Shown: positions 12,641-23,896 of the stretch, piece after piece
Position numbering within the stretch: position 1 is the stretch's first letter
How the letters are laid out: each line of letters begins with the position of its first letter
The notes under the pieces: model-generated
What the model was told of the DNA's origin: nothing
The model's input: the letters and a program-made list of their open reading frames with translations, nothing else
Database searches by the model: none
Source: Alligator mississippiensis
Taxonomy: Eukaryota; Chordata; Crocodylia; Alligatoridae
Reading direction: 5' to 3'
Assembly (NCBI RefSeq): GCF_030867095.1
Contig: NC_081829.1
Span: 88,290,261 to 88,354,260, forward strand
Length of the DNA stretch: 64,000 bases
Position numbers and translations under genes: made by a program

Positions 12641-13534
12641 GAAATGTAATATATCTCAACCAGTTCGCCAAATGCCCTGATAGAAAATATATAGGAGAAA
12701 CCAAACAACAACTGCTCACCAGAACGAACACACACTGAAAATCTATCAATGACAAGAATACCGAACTACCTGTAGGGGCGAATTTCTCACAAGACAATCA
12801 CTCCCTCTTCAATCTCTCACTTCTAATCCTCAAAGGGAACTTACAAAACACCTTTCATGGATGAGCCTATGAACTTCACTTCATAAATCTATTGGATACA
12901 AATAATCATGGACTCAATGTAGACATTGGATTTATGGCACATTGTATAACCTGCCTGACATCTGATTCATCAGGTACCTGCCAGGCCTGACCTCTTGCAT
13001 TTTTCTTTTGCCCCACTTTCTCCCTTACCCTCCCCTATTTTTCTGCCTTTTGTTTTCCTAATTTCTAGCTATTTCCTTTTTCACAGACAGCCTGTTTACT
13101 GTAGTCTCCCTTACTCACCGTTGGCTCCCCCCCTATCATTTTCCCACCTTTCTTTCCCTGCTCATCTTTTGTTTTCCTAATTTCTAGCCATTTCCTTTTT
13201 CACAGACAGCCTCTTTACTGTAGTCTCCCTTACTCACCTTTGGCTCCCCCCCCTATCATTTTCCCATCTTTCCTTCCCTGCTCTATCTTTTGTTTTCCTA
13301 ATTTCTACCTATTTACATCTTCACTGACATCCTGTCACACTTTTAGCTTCTCTCATTCCTTGGAGTCTCAAACAGCAGAGACTCCCTATGCCAGAAGAAG
13401 GGTGATTGTGCCTGAAAGCTTGCCAAGAACTTTTTTCCAACTACTCAGCTGGTCTAATAAAAGATATCACATCTACCCAAAGAACCTTTCCTGGCTATGT
13501 CCTTAGACCAACACAGCTACAACTAACAGCTCTG
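12641..13534 (+). mobile_element. PLE 3' copy, plus arm of a head-to-head dimer
   Basis: The plus strand encodes VIYLNQFAKCPDRKYIGETK, the opening of the GIY-YIG domain (KYIG is the YIG half). It continues with LLILKGNLQNTF and LHFINLLDTNNHGLNVDIGF, then a pyrimidine-rich 3'UTR and the tail TCTAATAAAAGATATCAC. Stops show it is not coding now. Beyond the point where the minus arm ends, this arm has about 40 extra terminal bases (to AACTAACAGCTCTG), then GTCATCTAG at 13535-13543. Confidence 0.85.
13047..13345 (+). repeat. 120-bp tandem repeat, 2.5 units, in PLE 3'UTR
   Basis: CTTTTGTTTTCCTAATTTCT recurs at 13047, 13166 and 13287, with the intervening CACAGACAGCCT and TAGTCTCCCTTACTCACC shared by the first two units. 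The period is 119-121 bp. The minus PLE arm has no such expansion, so it arose in this copy or its source. Confidence 0.85.
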
Positions 13535-13543
13535 GTCATCTAG

Positions 13544-14399
13544 AGTGCTTTTAATGTCTGACTTCTGCACTAGAACTGGTAAATATATGCACTGCTGTCA
13601 ACAGACAATATGGGAAGTACACAGTGGCTACATCTACACAAGATACTGATTGTACAGTTGTTACATCAGAAACAGCCTTGGGGTCAGTGTGTTGGGAAAA
13701 GATTTCAGTAGTTATCATATAAAAATATTACTTTCTAATGAAAACAGATGTTGCTGAAAACATGAACAGGCACTTTCTTACTCATTAGAAGGAAATTATT
13801 GTCTCTGCTCCTAATGTAATTTCAAAGTTCTTTCTTTTTTTTCTTTAATATTGAAATTACACAAGGAAGGGAGAAGTATAAAGTGTTTAAAGACATAGTT
13901 TTCTTGTCTCTCTCTTGCAAAGTATAATGAAACTAGATGATGCTTCCTCATAAATGCTTTGTGTTAAGTGCTTTTCACAGCTTAAAGGCAGGTTTTTACT
14001 AGGCTAGGACTTAATTAACAGAATATTGTTTTTTCTTTCTTTATATAAGAGTTGGAAAAGTGTTGGTGTGTACAAGTGTGTATTCTCTTCCTTTTCTCTT
14101 TTGAACAAAAAGAAATTGAATTTTTTACCTGGTAAAAACTAATAAAGGATATTTAACATGATGAGAGACCTTGCAGCGCAGTCCATTTCACCTCACACCC
14201 TTTGGTTTCCCACACTATGTCCATCACCACAGCATCTATGACATGTTTAGCAAAAGAAAAGAAGCCAAGTAATGTAGATCAAAGACGATCAAAATGGGGA
14301 ACTAGAGGGGTCAGTCTTATCTTCCTGGTGTGGAAAGTATTCAGGAGGTGGCTACATTTTAATGGACCATACAGCCAATATCATTTAGTCCCTGGTTCT
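13544..14399. other. Intergenic, possibly PLE remnant on the right
   Basis: Mostly unique. The last 200 bases may be a worn continuation of the PLE at 14400-15185. Confidence 0.4.
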
Positions 14400-15185
14400 A
14401 GTGCCCAGTCATCTTAGGTTCATGTTTTAAAGGTGTTAGGTAGATTTCTCTTAAGCATGAGGATAATGAGGTCAGAGATGGAGTGGTTGTCCTATGAGAA
14501 ATATGCTCCTAACGATGAGTATATTTCTCTGCCCTTATATATATATAATTTCTATGAGAGTTCATTCTGGCATGTAGTTTCTGTTTATTTTCATGCATAA
14601 AGTTGCCATGAGGGCATTTGGTGCATTGGATCAGGCACACCACTTATTGGAAAAGGCACATGTAGGAACCATGGATTTTGATGGTTTCTTTATGGGGTGT
14701 GTTAACAGTAGTGGCAGTGGAGATGTGCCAACATGCCAAGCATCTGTGTTCATTTGGTCTGTTGGGCAGTGGATAGACTGCTTCTGATGAGTTGGGCAAG
14801 ATTGGGGGGGCTGTTTGAAAGCCAGGAATTGAGATGCTGGGAATATTTCTCTCAAGGTCAGATCTTTGCCCAGGATGGGTTGTGGTTGTGTATTGATGCT
14901 TCCTTCTTATTGGTTCCAGTGTGGTGCAGGTGATCACCAGTGTGTGTGGTCATGGGGGGGGGGGCGGGTTCTTTCTTTTGGTATTGTAGCGGGTTAATGT
15001 GGGGCATTTGGGTAGCTTGTTCAAATGCACCATCTCTCTACTGCAGGGTCCTCATTGTACAAAAGCAGATTTCAGGCTGGACAGGGGGCGATAGCAAGTC
15101 TTCATTGAGCAGACGTGGTAGTACCTGAGGGCCCTTCCCTGATGTCGTGCTTCACTTGCTACCCCTGGCTTCCTAGAATCGGAAG
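14400..15185 (-). mobile_element. PLE fragment: end of RT plus start of GIY-YIG domain
   Basis: On the minus strand, separate frames carry LVITCTTLEPIRRKHQ, then HPGQRSDLERNIPSI, then FQTAPPNLAQLIRSSLS. This matches the PPNL..L..R.KL region at the end of the Penelope reverse transcriptase. Further on are a CTKCPHGNF stretch and KLHARMNSHR, the start of the GIY-YIG nuclease. Stops and frameshifts show decay. It is a different, more diverged subfamily from the 12-kb copies. Its 5' side ends about 50-100 bp from the PRLHR CpG island. Confidence 0.75.
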
Positions 15186-15403
15186 AAAATCTTCCGTTTC
15201 AAAGCTTGTCTAACTATCCCAGGTGGATGAAAGAGATGGCCCTGATACGGCCTGTCCCCTCGCATCACTCCTGGCCCATCGCGGCTCCAGGATCACTCTT
15301 GCAGCTGCGGGGCTGATCCTGGCCGGGGGGCGGGTGTCCGTGCTGCCCTGCGCCCCAGCCCTTCCCGCTGTGCTGCGACGGGACGGCCGCAGCCCTCACG
15401 CTT

Positions 15404-15570
15404 CAGCACCGCGGAGAGCGCCCGGCCCGGCCCGGCTCAGCACCGCGGAGAGCGCCCGGCCGGGTCCGGCTCAGCACCATGGAGAGCGCCCCCGGCTCGG
15501 CCCAGCACCGCGGAGAGCGCCCGGCCCGGGCCGGCTCAGCACCGCGGAGAGCGCCCGGCCGGAGCCTGCT
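15404..15570 (+). repeat. 34-bp GC-rich minisatellite, five units
   Basis: Five tandem units each begin CAGCACCGCGGAGAGCGCCC or a close variant, at 15404, 15438, 15472, 15503 and 15537. The spacing is 34 bp except for one 31-bp unit. The array sits inside the PRLHR CpG island about 60 bp upstream of the CCAAT box. Units differ mainly at CpG positions and in the length of the GGCCCGG spacer. Confidence 0.9.
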
Positions 15571-15659
15571 CCATCCCGGGGCTCGGGGCGGTGCCGCCGG
15601 GCGGACACTGCCCCAGAGGAGCCCGCAGCCAATGGGCAGCGAGCGGAGGCGGGGAGGCG

Positions 15660-15752
15660 CCGGAGGAGCGCATTTCTGTCTGTCCGCGGCCGCTCACTCG
15701 GCGCAGGCGAGCGGCTCGGATCGACCTGACCCGTCCACCGCGGGGCTGCAAG
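15660..15752 (+). other. PRLHR: Predicted noncoding exon 1 of PRLHR
   Basis: The sequence GCTGCAAG followed by GTAGGG puts a good splice donor at 15753-15754 inside the CpG island. The matching acceptor is the pyrimidine-rich stretch ending CCCTTTAG at 16802, six bases before the PRLHR ATG. This implies a 1,050-bp 5'UTR intron. The exon start is not defined by sequence; 15660 is a guess placed downstream of the CCAAT and GC boxes. Confidence 0.6.
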
Positions 15753-16149
15753 GTAGGGACAGCGCCGGGATGGGATTCCCCGTTGCCCCCTGCCCGCCCG
15801 CGAGCTGCAGCCCCCGCCGGTGCGGAGGGAGTCTCCGACCTAGGGGAGTCCCCTGTCCGAGGACTCAGGGTGGGCTCAGCATCGTGGGAGGGTGTCGTGA
15901 TCCATCCCCCAGCTGGGGAGGGAAAGCGGGGAATTCTCTCTCCTGCTCATTCCCACCTCCATCGAGGGGCTCTGACCCTTTTCTCTGCTCCCCAGGAGTG
16001 AGGACTCGAAGTGACTGGTGTCTGTGAGCAAGGAGCACTGGTTTTAGCAGCCCGGCTGGGCTGATGTTGCCTGCTTGGTCCCTCTGTTTCCTTGCATGTG
16101 TGTGGGGCAAAGGAGGTAGTCGATCTGGTGGCCCCGATTGTCTGAGAAT

Positions 16150-16560
16150 CCTAGAGGAGGGAGCTGCAGAGGTTGCCTAGTGACTCTAGTCCAATCCCCC
16201 ACCTGGGGCAGGATCATCCTTTTCCAAGCAGCCCCTACAATCCATAATCTAAACTCTACATCAGACCACCCTCAACCCTGACACAGCACAGACTTAACAG
16301 CCAAATCTGCTGCAGGTAAATCCAGGAAACCACAGAAGCGAATGTCCTGCTTCTAGGAAATGTAGTCAATTGTGCTCAAGAGATCCCACCCCCCTGCTGC
16401 AGAGGAAGGCAACCTCCCCCCCCCCCCCCATTGGTACCAATTTGACTGTGGGGTAAAATTTCTTCCTGACCTCAAATATAGCATCAGTCTGACCCTGAGC
16501 AGAGGGGCAAGACCCTTTAAGTAGGAATCTCGTGCTTTGGTCCCACCAGGAGCATGGGTA
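16150..16560 (-). mobile_element. Old CR1 LINE 3' fragment in PRLHR intron 1
   Basis: The stretch running from TAGTCCAATCCCCCACCTGG, with following text on scattered CCACC and CAGC motifs, has the layout of the 3' untranslated region of CR1 elements read on the opposite strand. It has no open frame and looks diverged. It lies wholly within the predicted PRLHR 5'UTR intron, next to a C-rich tract near 16418. Confidence 0.55.
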
Positions 16561-16802
16561 CAGCCCAGTCAAAGTATCCCACCTTGGCTGTAGCCAATCC
16601 TCAATGCTTCTGAGGGAGGCTTAAAAACACCCTAAGACATGTAGCAGAAAGGGGGAGAGGGGGCAACCAGCAAAGCCCAGAAGCCTCTTCCTCAATGACT
16701 TTCAGTGGGGATCCTTGTTCAGCTCCTGAGGGGATGATTCAATTCCCCATGTTCCCCTCCAGGCAGAGGTGCCATTAATTTCCAACTTTCTATGCCCTTT
16801 AG

Positions 16803-16808
16803 GGAGAG
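16803..16808 (+). other. PRLHR: Start of PRLHR exon 2 and start-codon context
   Basis: The acceptor AG at 16801-16802 follows a pyrimidine-rich run. Only six untranslated bases (GGAGAG) precede the ATG at 16809, with a purine at -3. This fixes the start of the coding exon and favours this ATG over the next in-frame methionine, which lies inside TM2 territory. Confidence 0.7.
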
Positions 16809-17867
16809 ATGACTGACTTCTTGGAAGACTGGGGCTCTGGGTCCATATCCACCAACCAGACCCAGTCTGTACTCACCTCTACCTCCAACAGGACCTTGGT
16901 GACTTTCCAGGGTTTGGAGCTGGTGCAGCAGCTGAAGGCACTGATCATCTTGCTGTATACAGCCGTGGTGGTGGTGGGCTTGCTGGGAAACTGCTTGCTG
17001 GTCCATGTCATTGTGCGGGTGAAGAAGATGCACAATGTTACCAACTTCCTCATTGGGAACCTGGCTCTGTCTGACGTGGCCATGTGCACCACCTGCATTC
17101 CACTCACCTTGGCCTATGTCTTTGAGCCCCGTGGCTGGATCTTTGGCAGCACCATGTGCTACTTTGTCTACTTCATGCAGCCTGTCACCGTCTATGTCTC
17201 TGTCTTCACTCTGGCCACCATCGCCATGGACCGGTACATTGTCATTGTCCACCCGCTAAGGCGCCGCATCTCACTACAGCTCACTGCCTACGTGGTGCTC
17301 TTCATCTGGATACTCTCTGGCTGCTTGGCACTCCCCGCCATGGCTCACACCTACTATGTGGAGCTGAGACAGCAGGGGATCACCTTGTGTGAGGAGTTCT
17401 GGGGGGAGCAGGAGAGCCAGCGGCAGACTTATGCCCTCTGCCTGCTGCTCATTACTTACCTCTGCCCCTTGCTGGCAATCCTGGTCTCCTATACCAAGAT
17501 CTCCCTTAAGCTTAAGAACAGGGTCATGCCAGGTACTGTCACCCAGAGCCAGGCTGATTGGGACAGAGCCAGGCGCAGGAGGACCTTCTGCCTACTGGTC
17601 ATGGTGGTGGTGGTCTTTGGGGTGTGTTGGCTGCCTTTGCATACTTTCAACCTCATCCGGGACATCAACATCAACGCCATCGATGCCTATTATTTCAGCC
17701 TGGTCCAGCTGCTGTGCCACTGGTTTGCCATGAGCTCTGCCTGCTACAACCCCTTCATCTATGCCTGGCTGCATGATAGCTTCAGGGAGGAGCTAAAGAC
17801 GTTACTTGTCTGGCACAGGAAGGTAGCTCCCTATGGACAAAGTGTGACTGTCAGTGTTGTTATCTGA
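16809..17867 (+). CDS. PRLHR: Prolactin-releasing peptide receptor (PRLHR/GPR10), coding exon
   Basis: A 352-residue rhodopsin-class GPCR, the receptor for the RFamide peptide PrRP at the plasma membrane; in mammals it acts in feeding, stress and pituitary control. Seen: N-glycosylation sites at N16 and N27; seven hydrophobic segments; GN at 60-61 in TM1; LALSD ending at D89 in TM2; the disulphide pair C117 and C194; DRY at 141-143; CWLP at 273-276; NPFIY at 314-318. It closely matches mammalian PRLHR along its length (for example CEEFWG in ECL2 and the ICL3 stretch [16 protein letters not shown]). It ends SVTVSVVI, and the family C-terminus is known to bind PDZ proteins. The whole coding region is in one exon; the splice acceptor lies six bases before the ATG. 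No break is seen. Length is close to mammalian PRLHR (about 370), the difference lying in the extracellular N-terminus. Confidence 0.96.
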   Translation: MTDFLEDWGSGSISTNQTQSVLTSTSNRTLVTFQGLELVQQLKALIILLYTAVVVVGLLGNCLLVHVIVRVKKMHNVTNFLIGNLALSDVAMCTTCIPLTLAYVFEPRGWIFGSTMCYFVYFMQPVTVYVSVFTLATIAMDRYIVIVHPLRRRISLQLTAYVVLFIWILSGCLALPAMAHTYYVELRQQGITLCEEFWGEQESQRQTYALCLLLITYLCPLLAILVSYTKISLKLKNRVMPGTVTQSQADWDRARRRRTFCLLVMVVVVFGVCWLPLHTFNLIRDININAIDAYYFSLVQLLCHWFAMSSACYNPFIYAWLHDSFREELKTLLVWHRKVAPYGQSVTVSVVI

Positions 17868-18457
17868 CCAGCTGCCCTGAACCTTCTTACAGGGTCTTGG
17901 GGCTTCAGTGAGCTACCGAAGGGCATTTGATTTCTTAAACTGCAAATGAAAACAGTGAGACATAAGAACCAAGTGCATCCAACCCTGGACAAAGCACACC
18001 CTGCCTGCCTCTACTCTGAAAGCTATGGGGACCACTCCCATTTAGAGGCCATGGGTCTCTGCATGGAGTGAACATGAATTGTATACTCCATAGGATGTTT
18101 CTCTGCAAGCACTGGTCTGGAATAGGGGAGTCTGGGACAGTGCATATGGGAGGCATGAATCCATGTTCAGTTTAGCTCCTTAAAAACACATCATAAACAT
18201 GCATTGAGATTTCCATTGAAAATTAGTTGGAAGTATTTCACTTGAAAGGAGGCAAGGGGGACATCTCTGCTCCATGTTAGAAAAAAACATCCCCTGAAAG
18301 ATGATTCAATGCACAAGAACACAACCTGCACAACTCTGGTACTTGCTGTGTTAATGCAATTTCTATTGCAGATGCTTGGCACATCTTGGAACTTAGCATA
18401 TACTAAGAGTAATGAGGCATGTTGAGAGAGATTTCCAAATGGGAAACAAATAATAAA
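17868..18457 (+). other. PRLHR: Probable PRLHR 3'UTR with AATAAA at 18452
   Basis: The first canonical AATAAA after the PRLHR stop is at 18452-18457, giving a 3'UTR of about 600 bases. No repeat is recognised in it. The polyadenylation call rests only on the hexamer. Confidence 0.45.
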
Positions 18458-19217
18458 CAAGAGATGCTAGTGGTCAATATTTTCCCTATTTTGTGGAGGT
18501 AGATTCCTTCACAATATTCAGGATTATATTTTGTGTTCCTGGTGTCTCCTTTTAAAAAAATTGTACCATTGTGGCTATCGCAGGTCAGAAGCTTAGGAAA
18601 GCCTTGCCATGTGTCAGAAGGTAAAAAAGAGAAGGCCAAGGAAGAAAGGGAACACTGTACAGCTTTTCACTTTTGTACCAAACTTTGTCTTTAATGGAAT
18701 TCCCTTGCTATGGCAGGAGGGAGGGACAAGCCACCTATATAAAACTTCTTACAGACTAGTTTCTGCAGATAGATGTACAGTATGACCCAGATACACATAG
18801 ATGGGACGCATACTTCATTCTATATATCAGATACCCGACCAGGAAGAGTGGAGTAGGGACTGACAAATGGCATGTACAAGTTGATAGTATGAATACAAGA
18901 ACCATTACAATGAAGACATGGCAAAAAGCAGAGAGAAATGCTTACATCTGAGGTTAGCTCATTCTCCCAAGAAGTGTACAGACATAAATATAAAGCTTCT
19001 CACTAAAGCAGCTTTTCCTCTTGATCAGCTGCTGAAATTACATTGTGTCTTACAAACCACCCATATCAACAGTGGTCTAGCTCCCCAATTGTCTAGATTT
19101 TTATCAGGTCGTTCTTCACCTTAGTGTCAGGTCATCTATGGTGTTGGCTATAATCACCTAGGAAAAAGACAGGATGAGGAAATTGTGAATGAATGAATGT
19201 GCAAGGGCTTGGAAGAT

Positions 19218-19252
<35 letters not shown>

Positions 19253-19939
19253 GTGGAAAGCATGCATCACATGTTTATCAAGTTCTTTATTTTTCACAGT
19301 CATGAGATCCAGCACCACTTTTGGTTAGAGATAGGCAGAAACAGTTCTGCTTCCACACCATTCTTGAGTTTCTTATTCTTATAACAATTTATTTAAACAA
19401 TTTGCAATGCCTTTTTAGTGGAATTTAGTGTTTACAAAAGATGCTAAAGACTGATGTCTTTTATTTTTCAGAAAGATCCATTACTAGATGGGGAACTCTA
19501 TTTAGGGCACCTGGGTTCTACTCACAGCTTTGGCAATTATGTGTTCTGCAACCTTAAACAAGTCGCTATCACTTCTAAGGGAATGGAAAGCCAACAAAAC
19601 CAACAAAAAATTTGCAGTGAGTTAAAAATGGGATGCAGGCCTACCGCATCCTATCTGGTTTTCACAGCCACTATCTTTTCTTGCATATCACATGCCCCCA
19701 AATACAACACATACATTGTTTCTGGGAAAGTAATAAGAGAAGAAAAGAAAAGACAGTTCTAGACTTATGGTTGCCTAGAGCAGGGTCAAAGCCTAATCTT
19801 CAGGTTGCTCCCTCCATTTCCTGCTCAGGCAAAAACTACTGTTTTAACCCCTTCACAGCTGTTTTATCAGCAACTCTTGGCTGCTCAGCCGAAAACTGAA
19901 GCTCTAGCTGCTGCTGAAGACTAGACTTCATGGGTGGAT
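18458..19939. other. Intergenic between the two receptors
   Basis: No gene seen. Contains the poly(A) tract at 19220. Confidence 0.5.
19220..19248 (+). repeat. Poly(A) tract of 29
   Basis: An uninterrupted A run. No processed gene copy or LINE end is recognisable upstream, so I treat it as a simple repeat. Confidence 0.9.
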
Positions 19940-20290
19940 CTAAGGTTTTTAGAAGAGCTAAAAATACTATTCAGGGCACTGAAATAGGATGCAAGAAACA
20001 AGGGGTAGCTAGCAGACAGCAAAATTGTTGAGGAAAAGATAGCTCGATTAGTGGAACACGAAGACCATTAAAAAAAGAGCGAGGGTCATTAACAAGTGTG
20101 CAGTGAAAAGCAATTAGAAGGAATCCAGTTGCCATGAAGTCAACTGATTCTGTCAGAGCTGCCTAAGTAGAAATGCCACCACTGCTGCTGGGCAGTTGGT
20201 TTTAAACTTTGGGTGCAGCAAGAATCAAAGTGGGGCATGATTGCACCACTGCAATGGCCAGATCTGCCCTGCTGGACTCAGCCCCTGTCT
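19940..20290 (+). repeat. Unnamed dispersed repeat, copy 1
   Basis: Matches 49122-49412 in order along about 300 bp: AGAGCTAAAAA, CAGGGC..TGAAATAG, TAGC.A.CAGACA.CAA, GATAGCT.GA.TAGTGGAACA, GAGGGTCATTAACA and GTCAA.TGA. No open frame or family hallmark is visible. The two copies look moderately diverged with several indels. Confidence 0.7.
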
Positions 20291-23166
20291 CCATGCAGTT
20301 GCTGGAAGGAGAAGGAAAAGAAGCAGCAGCCATCTTACAGCATCTCCATGCCTCTCTTCTGGGCAGAAAATGAGCTTCCTTGCTTAAGGCAAAACCACAG
20401 TTTTGGCAGGCTTATTTTTTGGGGAAAAGTGAGTGTGGTATGCAAGTAAAGCCAGTAGCTGTGTGCCTGAAAGCTGAATGGTGGCAACTTAGTACTCAGT
20501 GAAACAGGGCTAAGTAACTATGATTTAGTTTTTGCTTATCTCAGACACTCAGACAGTTACCATGTATCAGCTGCTGTATGGTAGTTTCTGTTCCCTTTAA
20601 CTCACTTGTTTCTTTCTTTCCCATTGAAAATGGCTTTAGTTTATAGTTACCTTCAAGACTGATGGATAAAGAGCCTGTTGTTAGTTCAACCTCCGTGTCC
20701 ATTCCAATTCTTGACTTTGTGCTGAAACAGTCCGCAGAGGTTCAAGTGGAGGCCAATTGTAGTGGTATTTTTGTGGGGGGAGGGAGGAGATTGTAACACC
20801 CACCACTAGAGTAACACCAGCAGTTTACATGGTACTGATTGTTCTTCGCTTGTATAAGTTCAGACTGCTACTCTAGTTAGATAGGTATTATTGGACTAGG
20901 CATGAAAGATTTCATAGCCAGTTTCTCATTTCCTGTGAACTTTTGCCTACACTCTTAATCATATCAAACAGCAACAAAATAGCATCTCCTCACTCACCTC
21001 TAACAAGTTTTATGTTTTATTTAGGTGTGAATTAGTGCTACAGCTATCTAAACATCTTTGTGGGATTGTAACTTGTTTAAATTGTTCATTTGTTGCTAAT
21101 TGTTAATTCAGTGAAGAAACTGAGCTGCTTTGGAAATCAATAAGGCTGGATGTGTCACAGTGTTACTAGCCATGGGCTTCATGGTTTTCATGTTTCTTAA
21201 AATAAAAAATAACTCCAGTTTTGTGCATCTCTTTTGTCTTGGTAGTTTTGCTGGGGATGGGATAGTATGTGATGAGTCATCATTTGAAAAAAAATCATTA
21301 CCTTTTAACTGTACTGTCTGTGAGGAGTGCGTGGGGAGTAGGGACTTATGTTGTATAAATGCTATAGTGGCACAGAAGACCAGAGAATGGGACCATTCAT
21401 GAAAGATTCATTTCTCAAGGGTTAATAAACTAGTACTTGAAAAAACAGGGAATCAAGAAAATTGCTGATCCTAATTTAAAAGCTATACATTTAAAACCAG
21501 TTTCTGTTTTGCTGCAGGTGTTTTGCTAACACTAACTGCTGCAGGTGTTGGTTATCACTTAAGAATGCACACTGGTAAATACTCAACTGAAGTTTTATTC
21601 AAATTATGTGAAGCCTTAGAGAAATCTTGAGCTTGCCCTTTCTAACATCAATCATACAAATGTATATAGGAATGCTGGGCTACTCTCCTGACCAGCTGAA
21701 GACTGCAAATGATCATTTGAGACTAGACCCCCACAGGCAGAGGATATCTGTTGTGAACTGAATTATTCACAAAGTGCTGTGAATAGAAATACAATGCAAA
21801 ATAAAACGTCTTTCCTCTGTGCACAGCATAATGGATGTAATGTTTGCTACAGCATGAATTATCCCAACGTACTGGAGGCAGGGGGACACAGAGGCAATCT
21901 GAGATTCTGGTGATTCTTCATTTAGATCAGATCATAGTATGATCAGTAGGAGAAGGAAAGCCAGGATTTCAGAGAGAAAAGCTTGATGAATTATGTGCTA
22001 TCTTTGAAAAAGGAGATGTTTCTTTCACACTGGCAACATTTTGATCCATTTAGGACTTAACTCCCTGACAAGCCTCAGGTTTTTAGCAGCCTGGCTAATG
22101 TGATGGGTATGCCACTTTTAGGGATGGCGCAGTGTGTGAGACCAACTGTCTTTCCCCTTTTGGCTCAGATCAAGTGTAGTTCCTATGCTGATCTGGCAGG
22201 GTAAACACCATGACCACAAAGGCGGTTTTCCTAGTTGCACCCAGGGACAACCGCTCTCCTGGCATGGGGGTAGTACCCCCAAAGGTAATCCCCCACTTAG
22301 CTGCTGGAGAGGGAAGATCTTGGCTTTATGCCCACTGTATGGAAAGGGGTGACTCCTCCCTAGCTTGTTCCTGCAGCCATATAGCTGAGAGCAAGCAAAA
22401 CTTGGAGGCATCTGACACCCAAGCCTCCAGGCTTGGGCCTGCACATAGGATGCCCGCCAAAGGATTTGGAAACATCTGAAGCCCCAGCTGGGGGCAGAGG
22501 ATGTTTGCTGGTAGCAGGGCCACTTATGGTTCTGGACTGACTCATGGATTTGGAATTGATTTGGCTGATTTGGTTTGGAACATGGAAAATTAAAAAAAAA
22601 CCCAAAAAAACACCAATCTGTCTTTCTCCTATATAATCTGGTTGCTCTGTGGAAAGCATTCTCCTATTCTTTGCCCTTTTAAGGGGTTGGTCTGGTGTTC
22701 CCATTCCCCATTATCAATCAGCCTGGAATTAACTGTAAATATTGTGTAAACTGCCTTCAACTGATGTTTTAACATCTCATGTCCAGGTCCTAGTGAAAAA
22801 TCAGGGAGAAGAAAGCAAACCATGTATCCATTATTTTAGAACTTTGGCCCAAAAAGTAATGGGACCTTGGTGGGTGGATGGAAAAATGGACTAGGAATAC
22901 AGAACTTTGTGACCGTAGGTAAGTTATTTAACCTCTGAGCCTCTCTATCTTCCTGTACCTTATCTGTGTGATTACAAGTGCTTCAAGGCAGCAACTTTCT
23001 CTTTCTACAGTAGCATTCCTGGCCTTGGTCCCAGCGTGGACTCTAAGTTAACAAACATGGTCTCTGTTTTAGAGGCAGTAGAGGTTTCATTTTGGTCCTG
23101 ATTTCTTCACTCCTCCCTAATTCTTAGCAGATCATAGTCAGTGCCTTGGTAGGAATTCACTTTTGA
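20291..23166. other. Intergenic between the two receptors
   Basis: No gene seen. A GC-richer 400-base block near 22100-22500 may be an unclassified repeat. Confidence 0.45.
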
Positions 23167-23173
23167 ATATTAT

Positions 23174-23889
23174 GGTGTTGGGAATGACCTGCTGGGTGGC
23201 ACAGAGGTGGAAAGGGATCTTGGAGTCCTAGTGGACTCCAAGATGAACATGAGCCGGCAGTGTGACGAAGCCATCAGAAAAGCCAATGGCACTTTATCGT
23301 GCATCAGCAGATGCATGACGAATAGGTCCAAGGAAGTGATACTTCCCCTCTATCGGGCACTGGTCAGACCGCAGTTGGAGTACTGCGTGCAATTCTGGGT
23401 GCCACACTTCAAGAGGGATGCGGATAACCTGGAGAGGGTCCAGAGAAGGGCAACTCGTATGGTCAAGGGCCTGCAGACCAAGCCCTACGAGGAGAGACTA
23501 GAGAAACTGGACCTTTTCAGCCTCCACAAGAGAAGGTTGAGAGGCGACCTTGTGGCTGCTTTTAAGTTCATCACGGGGGCACAGAAGGGAATTGGTGAGT
23601 ATTTATTCACCAAGGCGCCCCCGGGGGTTACAAGAAATAATGGCCACAAGCTAGCAGAGAGCAGATTTAGATTGGACATTAGGAAGAACTTCTTCACAGT
23701 TCGAGTGGCCAAGGTCTGGAACGGGCTCCCAAGGGAGGTGGTGCTCTCCCCTACCCTGGGGGTCTTCAAGAGGAGGTTAGACGAGTATCTAGCTGGGGTC
23801 ATCTAGACCCAGCACTCTTTCCTGCTTATGCAGGGGGTCGGACTTGATGATCTATTGAGGTCCCTTCCGACCCTAACATCTATGAATCT
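23174..23889 (+). mobile_element. CR1 LINE, 5'-truncated copy with intact 3' ORF end
   Basis: The plus strand encodes GNDLLGG, then ERDLGVLVDSKMN and about 200 residues to LAGVI and a stop at 23806. This is the C-terminal part of the CR1 ORF2 protein after the reverse transcriptase core (DAIRKANGTLSCISR-type region, LPLYRALVRPQLEYCVQFW, then FFTVRV.KVWNGLP). The frame has no stop. The 3'UTR ends in the CR1 tail (AACATCTATGAATCTAT). The 7-mer ATATTAT on each side (23167-23173 and 23890-23896) may be a target duplication. Severely 5'-truncated, so dead for its own movement; recent insertion. Confidence 0.93.
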
Positions 23890-23896
23890 ATATTAT

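Larger units (their letters stand above)
15230..15830 (+). promoter_or_regulatory. CpG-island promoter of PRLHR
   Basis: A sharp GC- and CpG-rich block in otherwise AT-rich sequence. It contains a CCAAT box at 15629-15633 and a GC box (GGAGGCGGGG) at 15645-15654, with a canonical splice donor about 100 bases further on. No TATA box is seen, so dispersed TATA-less initiation around 15660-15700 is inferred. It is about 1.1 kb upstream of the PRLHR coding exon on the same strand, which fits a first-exon promoter. Long open frames through the block are by-products of the GC content and of the 34-bp tandem array. Confidence 0.8.

Noticed and set aside
15223-16027. Long overlapping open frames (up to 182 codons) in the CpG island
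   Set aside because: They follow from GC-rich composition and the 34-bp tandem array; no domain, poor start contexts, and they cross the predicted splice donor.
16809-17867. Open frames on both strands overlapping the PRLHR exon
   Set aside because: Shadows of the GPCR frame in GC-rich coding sequence.
19220-19248. Poly(A) tract as the end of a processed pseudogene
   Set aside because: No gene-like sequence upstream and no flanking duplication recognised.
23207-23806. The 199-codon frame as a host gene
   Set aside because: It is the C-terminus of the CR1 LINE protein, with the CR1 3' tail directly downstream.
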